Virus record (IMG/VR): IMGVR_UViG_3300021963_000025
Location: 126,001 to 190,000 of that record
DNA: 64,000 nt
DNA from: a virus
Reading direction: 5' to 3' (one strand)
The first letter of the stretch is position 1; every line of letters starts with the position of its first letter. The translations under genes were made by a program, and so were the position numbers. Below the pieces are notes generated by a model. It did no database searches. It worked only from the letters and a program-made list of their open reading frames with translations, and was not told the DNA's origin. Shown here in pieces: positions 29,228 to 37,951 of this stretch.

Positions 29228-30151
29228 ATGGCAGAATTTGACATTTTTAATCTTGGCGTAAATGACGTCGAAACACACGAAACCCAAGCTTCATCTGGAA
29301 GCGATCTTTACAAACCTACCGCAGATGACGGTAAGGATGGAACTTATAAAGCAATGATTCGCTTTGTTCCTAACCCAACAAACCCACGAAACTCTTTAGT
29401 GAAAAAATACGTACATTGGTTAACTAATGCCAATGGTGACGGTAAAATGGTAGATTCTCCATCAACAGTTGGAGCACCATGCCCTATCGCAGACGTATTC
29501 TTTAAGTTACGTAAAAGTGACTCAGCAGTTGACCGTAAAATGAGTGAAAAACTTAAAAGACGTGAGCAATACTTTGCACTTATTAAAATTATTAAAGACC
29601 CACAAAATCCTGAATTAGAAGGTCAATACAAAGTTTTCAAATTTGGTTACAAAATCAAAGAGAAAATCGATGAGGAATTAAAACCAGCATTTGGTGAGCC
29701 AACTCAAGTATTTGACTTATTTGCAGGTAAAAACTTCGAATTGATTATTACTCGTCAAGGAGATTTCAACAACTACGATAAATCTAAATTCTCTTCTAAA
29801 ACTTCACCTATTGAGGTTGAAGGTAAAGCAGCGACTAGAACTCCTGAAGCGATGAAAGCTATTAAAACTGAGTTGGAAGCAGCTCCAAGTTTAGAGCCAT
29901 ACGAATACAAAGCATGGGACGGAGAAACTCTTGATTTTGTTAATTCTATTCTTAGAAATTACTTAAATCCTGGAAGCTCAATAGATTCAGTTGTTAACAA
30001 ACCTGCTGCTAAAAAAGCACCAGCGAAATCTGAACCAGTTGCAGAAGCTAATGACTTTGAATTCCCAGCCGACATGGTAGGAAATCCAGACTCTACGAAT
30101 GTAGATTCTTCAGATGACTTAGATTCATTCTTGAACGACTTAGATATTTAA
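29228..30151 (+). CDS. 32: Single-stranded DNA-binding protein gp32
   Basis: A 307-residue protein; T4 gp32 is 301. The core aligns by eye with gp32: IRFVPNPTNPRNS, then KDPQNPELEGQYKVFKFGYKI and KNFELIITRQGDFNNYDKSKF, and an acidic C-terminal tail ending DDLDSFLNDLDI, the part that recruits replication partners. In T4, a zinc site uses one His and three Cys; here only C85 (GAPCPIADVF) remains, so the zinc ribbon appears lost. It is flanked by its own promoter and a strong terminator, as expected for a very highly made protein, and uses CGT arginine codons more than its neighbours. Confidence 0.9.
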   Translation: MAEFDIFNLGVNDVETHETQASSGSDLYKPTADDGKDGTYKAMIRFVPNPTNPRNSLVKKYVHWLTNANGDGKMVDSPSTVGAPCPIADVFFKLRKSDSAVDRKMSEKLKRREQYFALIKIIKDPQNPELEGQYKVFKFGYKIKEKIDEELKPAFGEPTQVFDLFAGKNFELIITRQGDFNNYDKSKFSSKTSPIEVEGKAATRTPEAMKAIKTELEAAPSLEPYEYKAWDGETLDFVNSILRNYLNPGSSIDSVVNKPAAKKAPAKSEPVAEANDFEFPADMVGNPDSTNVDSSDDLDSFLNDLDI

Positions 30152-30173
30152 TCTAAAGTTATTTTATAAATTA

Positions 30174-30202
30174 AAGGGCTAATTAAACTTAGCCCTTTTT
30201 TT
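30174..30202 (+). terminator. Intrinsic terminator after gp32
   Basis: Stem AAGGGCTAA / TTAGCCCTT with a short AT loop, followed by a run of eight T. It ends the monocistronic gp32 unit. Confidence 0.85.
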
Positions 30203-30214
30203 CTATATAATAGT

Positions 30215-31339
30215 ATGCAGAGTCAAAAAATCACAGAAGATTTAAAGATAAAAATCAGAAGCTTGGTAAAACAAGCAATTGTAAAAGCTCATAGTGAGCC
30301 AAGCAAGCATATGATTAAAGAGATGCCGGGTAGAATTACGATGGCATGCCCCTATTGTGGTGACTCGACGACTGACCATAAAAAGAAGAGAGGAAATCTC
30401 TACTGGGACACATTACAATTCCACTGCTTTAACTGTGGAGTCCACTCAAATGCATATCAATTATTAAAAGACCATCATGTAAAATTCCAAAGTACCGATG
30501 ATTCTATCCAAGTTATTGATTACATTCAAGAACACAAGATGGAAACAAATGAAATCGAAGTACTTGAGCATGATGTGTTTAAATTGACCTATGATATGGC
30601 TCCTACCAGAGCTGAACTTATGGAATGGTTTAAATTTAAAGAGGTCGAACCTGGAGACCCTGCATTTTTCTATCTTAAGAATAGATTGTTATCCCAACAA
30701 ATGCATCGATTTATGTACTCTCCTAAAGACAAAAGAATTGTGGTTCTCAATGTTGCACCAAATAACAAGGTTATCGGTTTCCAAACCCGTTCTATCGACA
30801 AGCGTTCTAATTCTCGTTATTTAACTTATGACCTTGAAAAGATATATCAAGAGACTCAACGAGAGATTGTGCTGACTGAAGAAGAGTTGGTAGGCGTTAA
30901 GAAACTTTCAACACTTTTTGGTGTAATGATCGTTGACTTTGAACGTGATGTTACGATGTTCGAAGGACCTATTGATGCAATGTTCATGCAAAATTCTATT
31001 GGATTGGCGACTGCAGGTCGTTCAACTCTTGAATTTGATGAGATACCTACAATTAGATATATGTTTGATAATGATACTACCGGAAAAAAGAAGATGATGG
31101 AGAAGATTAAAAGAGGCAAACAAATATTCACTTGGGAAAAGTTCTTTAAAGATACTAAAATTGACGAAGACTGGGAAAAGTTTCTCCAAAAATTGGACAA
31201 AGATGAAAGAGATAAATATCCTAAACATATAGGTGATTTAAACGATTTAGTAATCGCGTCGTGGCTAACTAAAAATAAATGCTTAGCCCAAATTCAAAAA
31301 TATTTTACTAACTCCAGGCTAGATGCATATTACCTATGA
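30215..31339 (+). CDS. 61: DNA primase gp61
   Basis: A 374-residue T4 gp61-type primase (T4: 342). An N-terminal zinc ribbon is formed by C45, C48, C71 and C74 (CPYCGD and CFNCG). A Toprim-type catalytic domain follows, with the conserved glutamate in MFEGPIDAMF (E250, D254) and the metal-binding DND at 285-287. It makes RNA primers with the gp41 helicase, which is encoded at the right end of the window. It follows the gp32 terminator and overlaps the next gene by four bases (ATGA). Confidence 0.85.
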   Translation: MQSQKITEDLKIKIRSLVKQAIVKAHSEPSKHMIKEMPGRITMACPYCGDSTTDHKKKRGNLYWDTLQFHCFNCGVHSNAYQLLKDHHVKFQSTDDSIQVIDYIQEHKMETNEIEVLEHDVFKLTYDMAPTRAELMEWFKFKEVEPGDPAFFYLKNRLLSQQMHRFMYSPKDKRIVVLNVAPNNKVIGFQTRSIDKRSNSRYLTYDLEKIYQETQREIVLTEEELVGVKKLSTLFGVMIVDFERDVTMFEGPIDAMFMQNSIGLATAGRSTLEFDEIPTIRYMFDNDTTGKKKMMEKIKRGKQIFTWEKFFKDTKIDEDWEKFLQKLDKDERDKYPKHIGDLNDLVIASWLTKNKCLAQIQKYFTNSRLDAYYL

Positions 31340-31554
31340 TAAAAATAGACTTTTTAAAAATGATCGATCAGGAATTCGAAGATTTTGAAAATGAAAAAAA
31401 CAAAAGAAAGAATATTAAAATGATGTTAGATTTTAACTCATCAAAATATTCACACAACACAAAAGAATTTAAAATGACCAAGCCAAAATTAAAGGCAAAG
31501 TTAAAAAGTTCAGTATTCATTAAGGAAAACAATAAAGGAAATTCACTTTTTTAA
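31336..31554 (+). CDS. Small basic protein; candidate late-transcription coactivator (gp33-like)
   Basis: A 72-residue, lysine-rich, acidic-then-basic helical protein with start overlapping the primase stop. Its C-terminus NNKGNSLF resembles the polymerase C-terminus here (STSLF). In T4, gp33 and gp43 both end in a sliding-clamp-binding tail (LDFLL and SLDFLFG), and gene 33 sits close to gene 32. The assignment to gp33 is therefore a positional and tail-motif inference, with no alignment across the body of the protein. Confidence 0.4.
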   Translation: MIKIDFLKMIDQEFEDFENEKNKRKNIKMMLDFNSSKYSHNTKEFKMTKPKLKAKLKSSVFIKENNKGNSLF

Positions 31555-31565
31555 AAGCATCATAT

Positions 31566-31994
31566 ATGACAGATGTTAAAGACAAGATAACACAGCTCGA
31601 CGAATATTTAATCAAACAAAGAGAAGATTGGACCGGAAAAATAAAGGGTCTAACCGAAGAACTTAAGTTGGGTAATAATCTTGAAAGCGTAAGTGCTTAC
31701 ACGCTTAGTTATCGACAAATATTGGTTGAACACTTAGCAACCATGGGTAATCGAATCAAAACCCAAAAATCAGTAGTAGATAGAAAATATAAAGATAAAT
31801 GGATTGAGTACTATAGTTACGACTATAAACTCACCGATAAAATGCGTGAAAAATTCGTCGAAGCAGACATTGCCGACGACACAAATATCCTTGAGTTATT
31901 AGTAACTCAGAAAAACTTTTTTGAGGGTTCAATTAAGACACTCGATAATATGGGCTTTGCAATAAAGAATCGCCTCGATATTAGTCGTTTATAA
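31566..31994 (+). CDS. uvsY: Recombination mediator UvsY
   Basis: A 142-residue protein; T4 UvsY is 137. The C-terminal half matches the UvsY pattern: a lysine-rich helix then YYSYDYKLTDKMREK, a polar helix DDTNILELLVTQKNF, and the diagnostic ending IKTLDNMGFAIKNRLDI (T4: ALDAIKSRGFAIKHIQD). UvsY loads the RecA-like UvsX onto gp32-covered DNA. It lies directly before uvsW, the T4-like arrangement. Confidence 0.75.
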   Translation: MTDVKDKITQLDEYLIKQREDWTGKIKGLTEELKLGNNLESVSAYTLSYRQILVEHLATMGNRIKTQKSVVDRKYKDKWIEYYSYDYKLTDKMREKFVEADIADDTNILELLVTQKNFFEGSIKTLDNMGFAIKNRLDISRL

Positions 31995-32010
31995 AAAGAT
32001 CACATGAGAT

Positions 32011-33519
32011 TTGATTTTAACATTAACGGACGATAATCAATTTTTAAGAATTGATGAAGCTTCCGAAATTGAGTTAGAGCAGATTAGAATCTCTCTGACC
32101 AAAAGAATAGAAAGCTGGCGCTTTCACCCACTAGTTAAACGCGGAGTTTGGGATGGATACGTATCATATATTAAAGATGATAAATGGATTCCTGCCGGAC
32201 TTTGGCGTCATGTTATGACAATATGCAAAGAATACCGATACGAACTTAAAATTGAGGGTATTAAAAGACTTATTGACTCAAACATTAATGCAGAACAGTT
32301 TGAGGAATGGGCTCTAGAATTTTTTAAAGGTTCACATTTCACTCCTCGTGATTATCAAATAGAAACTGCATATAACATTTTAAAATTTAGAAAGTGTCTA
32401 GCAGAGCTTGCAACTTCAGCAGGTAAGACACTTATTAGCTTCTTGACCGTTGCATACATGCTTGAAAAGGGACATGCTCAAAGAATTCTTTTTATTGTAC
32501 CTAACGTTTCATTGGTAGTTCAAGCTCATGAAGATTTCCACGAATATAATGTTAGAAATAGAATTGACCTAAGAATTCAACAAATATTTGCGGGACAAGA
32601 GGTTAAAAAGAACAAAAACATAATTATTGGAACCTATCAATCATTGATTAAAAAGGATGCTGCCTATTTTGCAGAATTTGATGCAGTTATTGTCGATGAA
32701 ACCCACAAAGCAAAAGGAGCTAGTATTAAGGAAATCCTAGGTAAATGTGTAAATGCAAAGTACAGATTTGGACTTTCAGGTACAATTCCAAAAGATGGTA
32801 CACTTGACAAATTAACCCTGATGAGCCAGACTGGACCAGTTATTAGTGAAGTTAAGGCAAGTTTCTTACAAGAGCAGGGACATATTGCTCAATGTGTTGT
32901 TAAGGTTATTGAAATGAACTATGCAACTCCAAAACAGCGAACAGCTTTTATGGAATTGGCCCAAAACCGATATGAAAATAAAGATGTGTTCTCATTAGAA
33001 CAAAACTTTGTAATCACTAGCGAGGCCCGACTTAATTTTATCTCAAACGTAATTGCAAGAGTACCCAGGAATTCATTAGTACTTTTCCATCGAATCGAAC
33101 ATGGACAAAGACTATATGAGAAGTTGAGACAAGAAAGTAACAAGAGGGTATTTTATGTCGATGGTGGAACCGATTCAGATATTAGAGAGGAATATAAAAA
33201 GAAGATGGAGGCTGGAGATGAAATTGTAATTGTTGCAAGTTTCGGAACATTCTCAACTGGTATCTCTATTAAAAAAATTCACAACATATTTTTTACAGAA
33301 TCATTCAAATCAGAAGTGATTATTAGACAATCAATTGGACGTGGACTGAGACAACATGCCTCAAAAGACAAGGTACTAATTGTTGATTTTGTAGACGATA
33401 TTAGAACCTTAGAGTGGGATAATTACCTATACAAACATGGAAAGGTACGCCAATCTATTTATAAGCAAGAGAAATTCGAATACACTATAAAGAAAGTGGA
33501 TTTTGATGGAGATATATAA
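32011..33519 (+). CDS. uvsW: Recombination DNA/RNA helicase UvsW
   Basis: A 502-residue superfamily-2 helicase (T4: 503). The N-terminal DNA-binding domain includes RFHPLVKRGVWDGYVSYI; helicase motifs are TSAGKT (135-140), VDETHKA, SGTIPKDG, ASFGTFSTGIS and QSIGRGLRQH. It unwinds branched DNA and R-loops and controls the switch of replication modes. The start is odd: the only in-frame start is TTG at 32011, while an ATG at 32004 is one frame off. Removing one T of TTTG (32010-32013) would give MRLILTLTDDN, so either TTG is used or a one-base insertion exists. Confidence 0.88.
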   Translation: MILTLTDDNQFLRIDEASEIELEQIRISLTKRIESWRFHPLVKRGVWDGYVSYIKDDKWIPAGLWRHVMTICKEYRYELKIEGIKRLIDSNINAEQFEEWALEFFKGSHFTPRDYQIETAYNILKFRKCLAELATSAGKTLISFLTVAYMLEKGHAQRILFIVPNVSLVVQAHEDFHEYNVRNRIDLRIQQIFAGQEVKKNKNIIIGTYQSLIKKDAAYFAEFDAVIVDETHKAKGASIKEILGKCVNAKYRFGLSGTIPKDGTLDKLTLMSQTGPVISEVKASFLQEQGHIAQCVVKVIEMNYATPKQRTAFMELAQNRYENKDVFSLEQNFVITSEARLNFISNVIARVPRNSLVLFHRIEHGQRLYEKLRQESNKRVFYVDGGTDSDIREEYKKKMEAGDEIVIVASFGTFSTGISIKKIHNIFFTESFKSEVIIRQSIGRGLRQHASKDKVLIVDFVDDIRTLEWDNYLYKHGKVRQSIYKQEKFEYTIKKVDFDGDI

Positions 33520-33520
33520 A
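33511..33520 (+). promoter_or_regulatory. Late promoter box GATATATAAA before the polyprotein gene
   Basis: The box overlaps the last two codons and stop of uvsW (GAT ATA TAA). It lies 42 bases before the ATG of the next gene. T4 late boxes read TATAAATA. Confidence 0.5.
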
Positions 33521-33552
33521 ACATAATAACGTAATAAAAAAACATATTTAAA

Positions 33553-36030
33553 ATGGCACAGGTTAACAAAATCTCTTCATTTAAAAGTTTTACTGAAGTT
33601 AAGAATCAGGAAGCTTCTATGAAACTAAGAGAAGAAAACAATGCAAAAAGACAGGAAACTGTTGGTAAAATTGGAGCAATCCTTGACGAAATGGGATTAA
33701 CTTCTCTATCTGAATTAGACGAAGAGAAAAAACAAGCCCTAATCAACAAAATGTTTGGAAGCGTTTCAGAAGACGAAGCAGAAGAAATTGAAGACGAACT
33801 TAATAAATTAGGAGAACCTAAAAAATTAGAAGAGGGAAATGCATTTATTTTTGCGGCTAGTAAAGCAAAACAAGATGGAAAAACCGAATTCGAATTTAAT
33901 GGTAAAAAATATAAAGTAACCATTAAGAAAGATACAGGTCTTAAAGAAGGTAATGCTTTCGGAGATGCTGTTAAAAAAGCAAAAGAGGCTGGAGAGAAAG
34001 AATTTGAATTTGAAGGAGAAACTTACAAAGTTGAAGAGTCTATCGATGAGGCCAAAAGAACTAAATTCACTGGTAAAACAGCGCACGATTTATATACTCA
34101 AATTGGTGGAAAACCAGTAGAGGTATTTGTTAAAAACGACTGGTACTCAGTTAACCCTTCGGAATTAAAAGACGACAAAGGTGATTATTTCACTGGATAT
34201 ACAAAAGACGGAAGTGATTACGAATTTTACCTAAAAGATATTGATTTTATCCAAGAATCTTTAAATGAAGGTCGTGTTAAAGCAGCTACCCTACTACAAG
34301 AATTAGTTGATGGAAATACTTCTAGAGCAGAAGGTATTAAAATGTCAAAGGGTTTAGCTGAACATTATTTATATTGGTTAAGAACTTCACCTTACGGTAA
34401 GAAAAATGCTGACTTACCTCTTTACATGTTAATTAAAGCAAGTTTTGTTTGGGGAATTGAAAGACAATTAGACCCTAAATTAAAAGTAGAACTTGAGGCC
34501 TTAAAGGGTAGCATTAAAGAATCAGTAGAATCTATTGATGAAGCTCGTTCAATTAATAAAATCCAATACGACTGGTCTAAACTAACAACTACGATGGCTG
34601 CAACTGCACAAAATTGGAAAGCTGCCGAAGGATCCGCTAAAGAAATGTTACTTGGAAAATTAAAAGAGATGACTGCTCAAAAGAAAGCTCTAGAAGCTGA
34701 ATTGGATGCTGCTATTGCTGACAAAGACAAAGACATCGAATTGGTAGTTTCTGAAGCATTCTTTAGATTACCAAAAGATGTTATTGGAAACGAATTATAC
34801 TTAGCAACTCAAAATTTATCTAACCTATACGGTAGAACTTCAGCTGGAAATGATATTGACACTGGAGTTATTGATACAATTATTAAAGCCCTAACAACTG
34901 TTAAAAAATCTGTTAAGAAATTTAATAACAAAGAAGAGGTTGTAGGAACTGTTTATGAAGGAGAAGTTAATGAAGCCGATATGACCAAGTTTTACGATGG
35001 TTTTATTGTACTAGATTCAAAGGCAAAAAAGACATATAAGTTCAAGTACGTTAAAGGAACTAGTAATGTTAATGTTGAAAATGCGGCTATTGACAAATTA
35101 GTAAAAGCAACTGGAGAATCAAGAGCAAATTTCATGGTTCATGGTTTTGTTAAAAAAGGTGAATGGAACTCAGATAAAACTGAAGTATTTGAATCTCAAG
35201 TTAATGAAGCTGAAAAATTTAAAAGTACTAAAGACTTTGAAGAGTTCTTAGAGGAAATCGATGGCATGCCAGAGGTTAGAATAAAAAGAATCATGGGTAA
35301 AGATTACATCGATACTCCAGGAGGTTTCAGAGATGAAGCAGATGATTACGATAATGACATAGTAGAGTATACTCTTTCTAACATGGGTCGTAAAGATTTT
35401 GAAGCACTTAAAGCATGGTGGGAAAACAATGTTCAAGAATCTTTAAATGAAGGTGAAGTAAAATCTGATGATGAATTTAAAGAATATGCAATGGCTGTTT
35501 TGAAAAAAGCATTTGGAGATGACTTTGATGAGGCAAAAGCTGGAGAAGTAGTTGATGGAATTCTTAAAAAATGCGGTGATGATTACGGAGCTGCAGTTGG
35601 AATGTTAACAAGTTCATTAGGAGAATCAGTAGTTACTGAAAGAGAAGAAACACAAATAGGTACTCATAGATACCAAGGAAAATCATATCCTTTATATACA
35701 GATGACGAACACAATCATTATATCAAAGTAAATGGTAGAATAATTGAAGTTGATGAATCAGTAGTTACTGAAGGTTTTGATGCAAACTACTGGGAAGACT
35801 ATCATGATAGTGGAGAATCTGGAAAAACAAAAAACCCAACTGGTATGCAAGTACAACAACAAGTATCAGGTTGTGTAGAAGATTGGAATGATAACAATGA
35901 AGTTGGACCTGAAAATGAAGTTACATCATCTGGAGAAAAGAAAGTCTTAAAACTTGCAAAAGAATTCGTTAAAGCAAAAGGATGGATTTCATCTGATGTT
36001 ATAGATGCTATGATAGCCCAAGAATCTTAA
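33553..36030 (+). CDS. Putative head-packaged polyprotein with about ten prohead-protease-type sites
   Basis: An 825-residue acidic protein. Sites of the hydrophobic-X-Glu then Gly/Ala type lie after E94 (KLEE), E132 (LKE), E166 (SIDE), E239 (SLNE), E330 (SIDE), E474 (VNE), E552 (VNE), E633 (SLNE), E696 (VVTE) and E740 (VVTE). The first two internal pieces (95-132 and 133-166) are tandem copies of one module, EGNAF..A..KAK..G..EFEF.G..YKV. A leader-like start (ISSFKSFTE) is followed by lysine-rich text. T4 gp21 cuts internal head proteins at (L/I)XE sites, so this looks like a precursor processed into many small packaged domains. No enzyme motif was seen. An intrinsic terminator follows. Confidence 0.7.
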   Translation: MAQVNKISSFKSFTEVKNQEASMKLREENNAKRQETVGKIGAILDEMGLTSLSELDEEKKQALINKMFGSVSEDEAEEIEDELNKLGEPKKLEEGNAFIFAASKAKQDGKTEFEFNGKKYKVTIKKDTGLKEGNAFGDAVKKAKEAGEKEFEFEGETYKVEESIDEAKRTKFTGKTAHDLYTQIGGKPVEVFVKNDWYSVNPSELKDDKGDYFTGYTKDGSDYEFYLKDIDFIQESLNEGRVKAATLLQELVDGNTSRAEGIKMSKGLAEHYLYWLRTSPYGKKNADLPLYMLIKASFVWGIERQLDPKLKVELEALKGSIKESVESIDEARSINKIQYDWSKLTTTMAATAQNWKAAEGSAKEMLLGKLKEMTAQKKALEAELDAAIADKDKDIELVVSEAFFRLPKDVIGNELYLATQNLSNLYGRTSAGNDIDTGVIDTIIKALTTVKKSVKKFNNKEEVVGTVYEGEVNEADMTKFYDGFIVLDSKAKKTYKFKYVKGTSNVNVENAAIDKLVKATGESRANFMVHGFVKKGEWNSDKTEVFESQVNEAEKFKSTKDFEEFLEEIDGMPEVRIKRIMGKDYIDTPGGFRDEADDYDNDIVEYTLSNMGRKDFEALKAWWENNVQESLNEGEVKSDDEFKEYAMAVLKKAFGDDFDEAKAGEVVDGILKKCGDDYGAAVGMLTSSLGESVVTEREETQIGTHRYQGKSYPLYTDDEHNHYIKVNGRIIEVDESVVTEGFDANYWEDYHDSGESGKTKNPTGMQVQQQVSGCVEDWNDNNEVGPENEVTSSGEKKVLKLAKEFVKAKGWISSDVIDAMIAQES

Positions 36031-36047
36031 AAATAATCTAAATAAAT

Positions 36048-36082
36048 AATACCTGATGTTTTACCATGTCAGGTATTTTTAT
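36048..36082 (+). terminator. Intrinsic terminator after the polyprotein gene
   Basis: Stem AATACCTGA / TCAGGTATT with a 12-base loop and following T-run. A longer open frame for the next gene would run through this hairpin, which supports the start at 36107. Confidence 0.8.
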
Positions 36083-36106
36083 TATATTTACAAAAAACAA
36101 ATTATT

Positions 36107-36655
36107 ATGAAACACATACAATTATTCGAACAATTTATTAACGAAGGAAAAAATGACTACGTTAAATATGTAAAAGACGCATCTAAAAAAATATTTGCAC
36201 GCGGTGGTAATGGTCAAAATGTACTTGATTACTTAACAGACTTAGGAAAATATATTGATAGTACAATTGACCCAAAGGCAGACCAATGGTATGGCCCACA
36301 AACACCATCACTATTCCAAGAATTGGTTAATAATATGGGACTCGACGATATTGAACATAATAACATATCAGGTAATAAAAGCAGTAAAAAACCAGAAGCA
36401 TTTAGAGGTGCAAGTGATTTAATTGCCGTTACAAATGATGCAATTAAACGTGCTAAAACTAATGGAGGAAATGACGCTGGATGGGGTAAAGCCGCATTAG
36501 AACTTGCTGGACACCTTCAAGCTTATAAAGTAGGTGCTGGTAATGCTGGTCCTGGAGAAGACGGATTTTATACTGCTCCAACCTTAAGTACATTTACAAG
36601 ATTAGTTGATGATATTGCGATGGAAAATATCAAAAAGAATAGAGTAGCAAAATAA
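36107..36655 (+). CDS. Leader-bearing putative packaged protein with internal duplication
   Basis: A 182-residue protein starting MKHIQLFEQFINE, with predicted cut after E13 before G14. The ATG at 36107 is preferred to one at 36056, because the latter lies in the terminator hairpin and lacks the leader. The rest consists of two similar halves: A.K...NGGN, aromatic/GP loop, then TPSLFQELVNNMGLDDIE in the first and APTLSTFTRLVDDIAMENIK in the second. Function unknown; the duplication suggests a two-domain peptide- or DNA-binding protein. Confidence 0.65.
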   Translation: MKHIQLFEQFINEGKNDYVKYVKDASKKIFARGGNGQNVLDYLTDLGKYIDSTIDPKADQWYGPQTPSLFQELVNNMGLDDIEHNNISGNKSSKKPEAFRGASDLIAVTNDAIKRAKTNGGNDAGWGKAALELAGHLQAYKVGAGNAGPGEDGFYTAPTLSTFTRLVDDIAMENIKKNRVAK

Positions 36656-36660
36656 TCGAT

Positions 36661-37950
36661 ATGAAAACAAAAATCCTTAATTTTAATCAATTCATAACTG
36701 AAAGGTATGAAGTTAAATTGAATGAGCAATTATTATTAGAAGGTGGAGCCGCTGGACATATGTCGCATCCATTCGATAATAATGACCTAACATTTGGAGA
36801 CTTCAAGAATATGATTATTGGTGGACTTCAAGGTGAATTAAACTTCGAAGAGGAACCTACTGAAAAAACAGACGGTCAAAATGTATTTGCAACAATTCAA
36901 AATGGCGAGGTTAAATTTGCCAGAAATAAAACTGAGTTGCAAAACCCTATGAGTCTTAAGGATTTCCAAAATAAATTTGAGGGACATGCTAGCAAACTGG
37001 TACAAGATACCTTTCAATTTGCAGCCGCTGATTTAGCAACCCTGCTTATAAAGTTACCGGCTAAAACGCAAGAGGAAGTGTTCCAGAATGGGCTGAACTT
37101 CATGAACATGGAGTTGATATATTCTGCTAACCCTAATGTTATTCACTATGATGTTGATGTAATTCAATTTCATGGTATCAAGAAAACTGATGGTGCTGGA
37201 AATATAGTTGGAGATGACAATAGTGCGGCAAAAAGTGTTGCGGGAGTTCTTAAATCTCTAAATGCTGATGTCGGAAAAACATTTACAATAATTCCCCCAC
37301 AAGTTATTAAACTACAAAAAGATATAAACTTCGAAGAGAATCAAGCTAAATTCTTAGGAAAACTTGAAGTTCTTAGAAAGAGATATAATTTAACCGATGC
37401 TGATGCAGTTGCCCGTTACCATGAAATGTGGTGGAGAGAGCAAATTGAAGCCGCATTTGGTGACCTACCGCAAAACATCAAAGAGGGTCTATTACTTCGT
37501 TGGGCTTATGACGACAAGAAAACCTTAAATATGCGTTCATTGGACAAAGAATTAACTCCAGCTCAAGCTGAAGCAGTTAAGAAATTTGACAAAGAGGACG
37601 TTAAAAAGAAATTCAAGGAAAACATTCGACCATTTGAAGACCTTTTCTTAGAATTAGGAAGTGTTATCTTAAAGAACGCAAGTAATTTTGTTGCTGCTTC
37701 ACCAGACAAAGAAATGCAAAGGCTACATAATGAAATCAGAACTGAAGCTGACAAGATTAAACTTAATGGAGACCTTACTCAAATCGACAAAGTTGCAAAA
37801 GAACTTGACCGATTAGAGAGAATTGGAGGAATCCAGTCTATTATACCGACTGAAGGTATTGTATTTTCATACAAAGGACACATGTACAAATTAACAGGAA
37901 CATTCGCTGCTATTAATCAGTTGATGGGAATTATAAAATACGGAAGATAA
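36661..37950 (+). CDS. RNA-ligase-like nucleotidyltransferase with packaging leader
   Basis: A 429-residue protein. Its N-terminus MKTKILNFNQFITE is leader-like, with further sites at NE22 and LLLE27 before GG. Ligase motifs follow: motif I EKTDGQN with catalytic lysine K69, a downstream FARNK, motif III around MELIYSANP (E151), motif IV TEGIVF (E398) and motif V YKLTG (K410). That is the order of the covalent nucleotidyltransferases of the Rnl2-type RNA ligase group. A long helical insertion (about 220-390) separates motifs III and IV. It probably forms an enzyme-AMP and joins or repairs RNA. The leader suggests it enters the cell with the DNA. Confidence 0.6.
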   Translation: MKTKILNFNQFITERYEVKLNEQLLLEGGAAGHMSHPFDNNDLTFGDFKNMIIGGLQGELNFEEEPTEKTDGQNVFATIQNGEVKFARNKTELQNPMSLKDFQNKFEGHASKLVQDTFQFAAADLATLLIKLPAKTQEEVFQNGLNFMNMELIYSANPNVIHYDVDVIQFHGIKKTDGAGNIVGDDNSAAKSVAGVLKSLNADVGKTFTIIPPQVIKLQKDINFEENQAKFLGKLEVLRKRYNLTDADAVARYHEMWWREQIEAAFGDLPQNIKEGLLLRWAYDDKKTLNMRSLDKELTPAQAEAVKKFDKEDVKKKFKENIRPFEDLFLELGSVILKNASNFVAASPDKEMQRLHNEIRTEADKIKLNGDLTQIDKVAKELDRLERIGGIQSIIPTEGIVFSYKGHMYKLTGTFAAINQLMGIIKYGR

Positions 37951-37951
37951 A

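Noticed and set aside
36056-36106. Upstream ATG for the gene at 36107
   Set aside because: It lies within a terminator hairpin, and the leader family shows that the true start is 36107.
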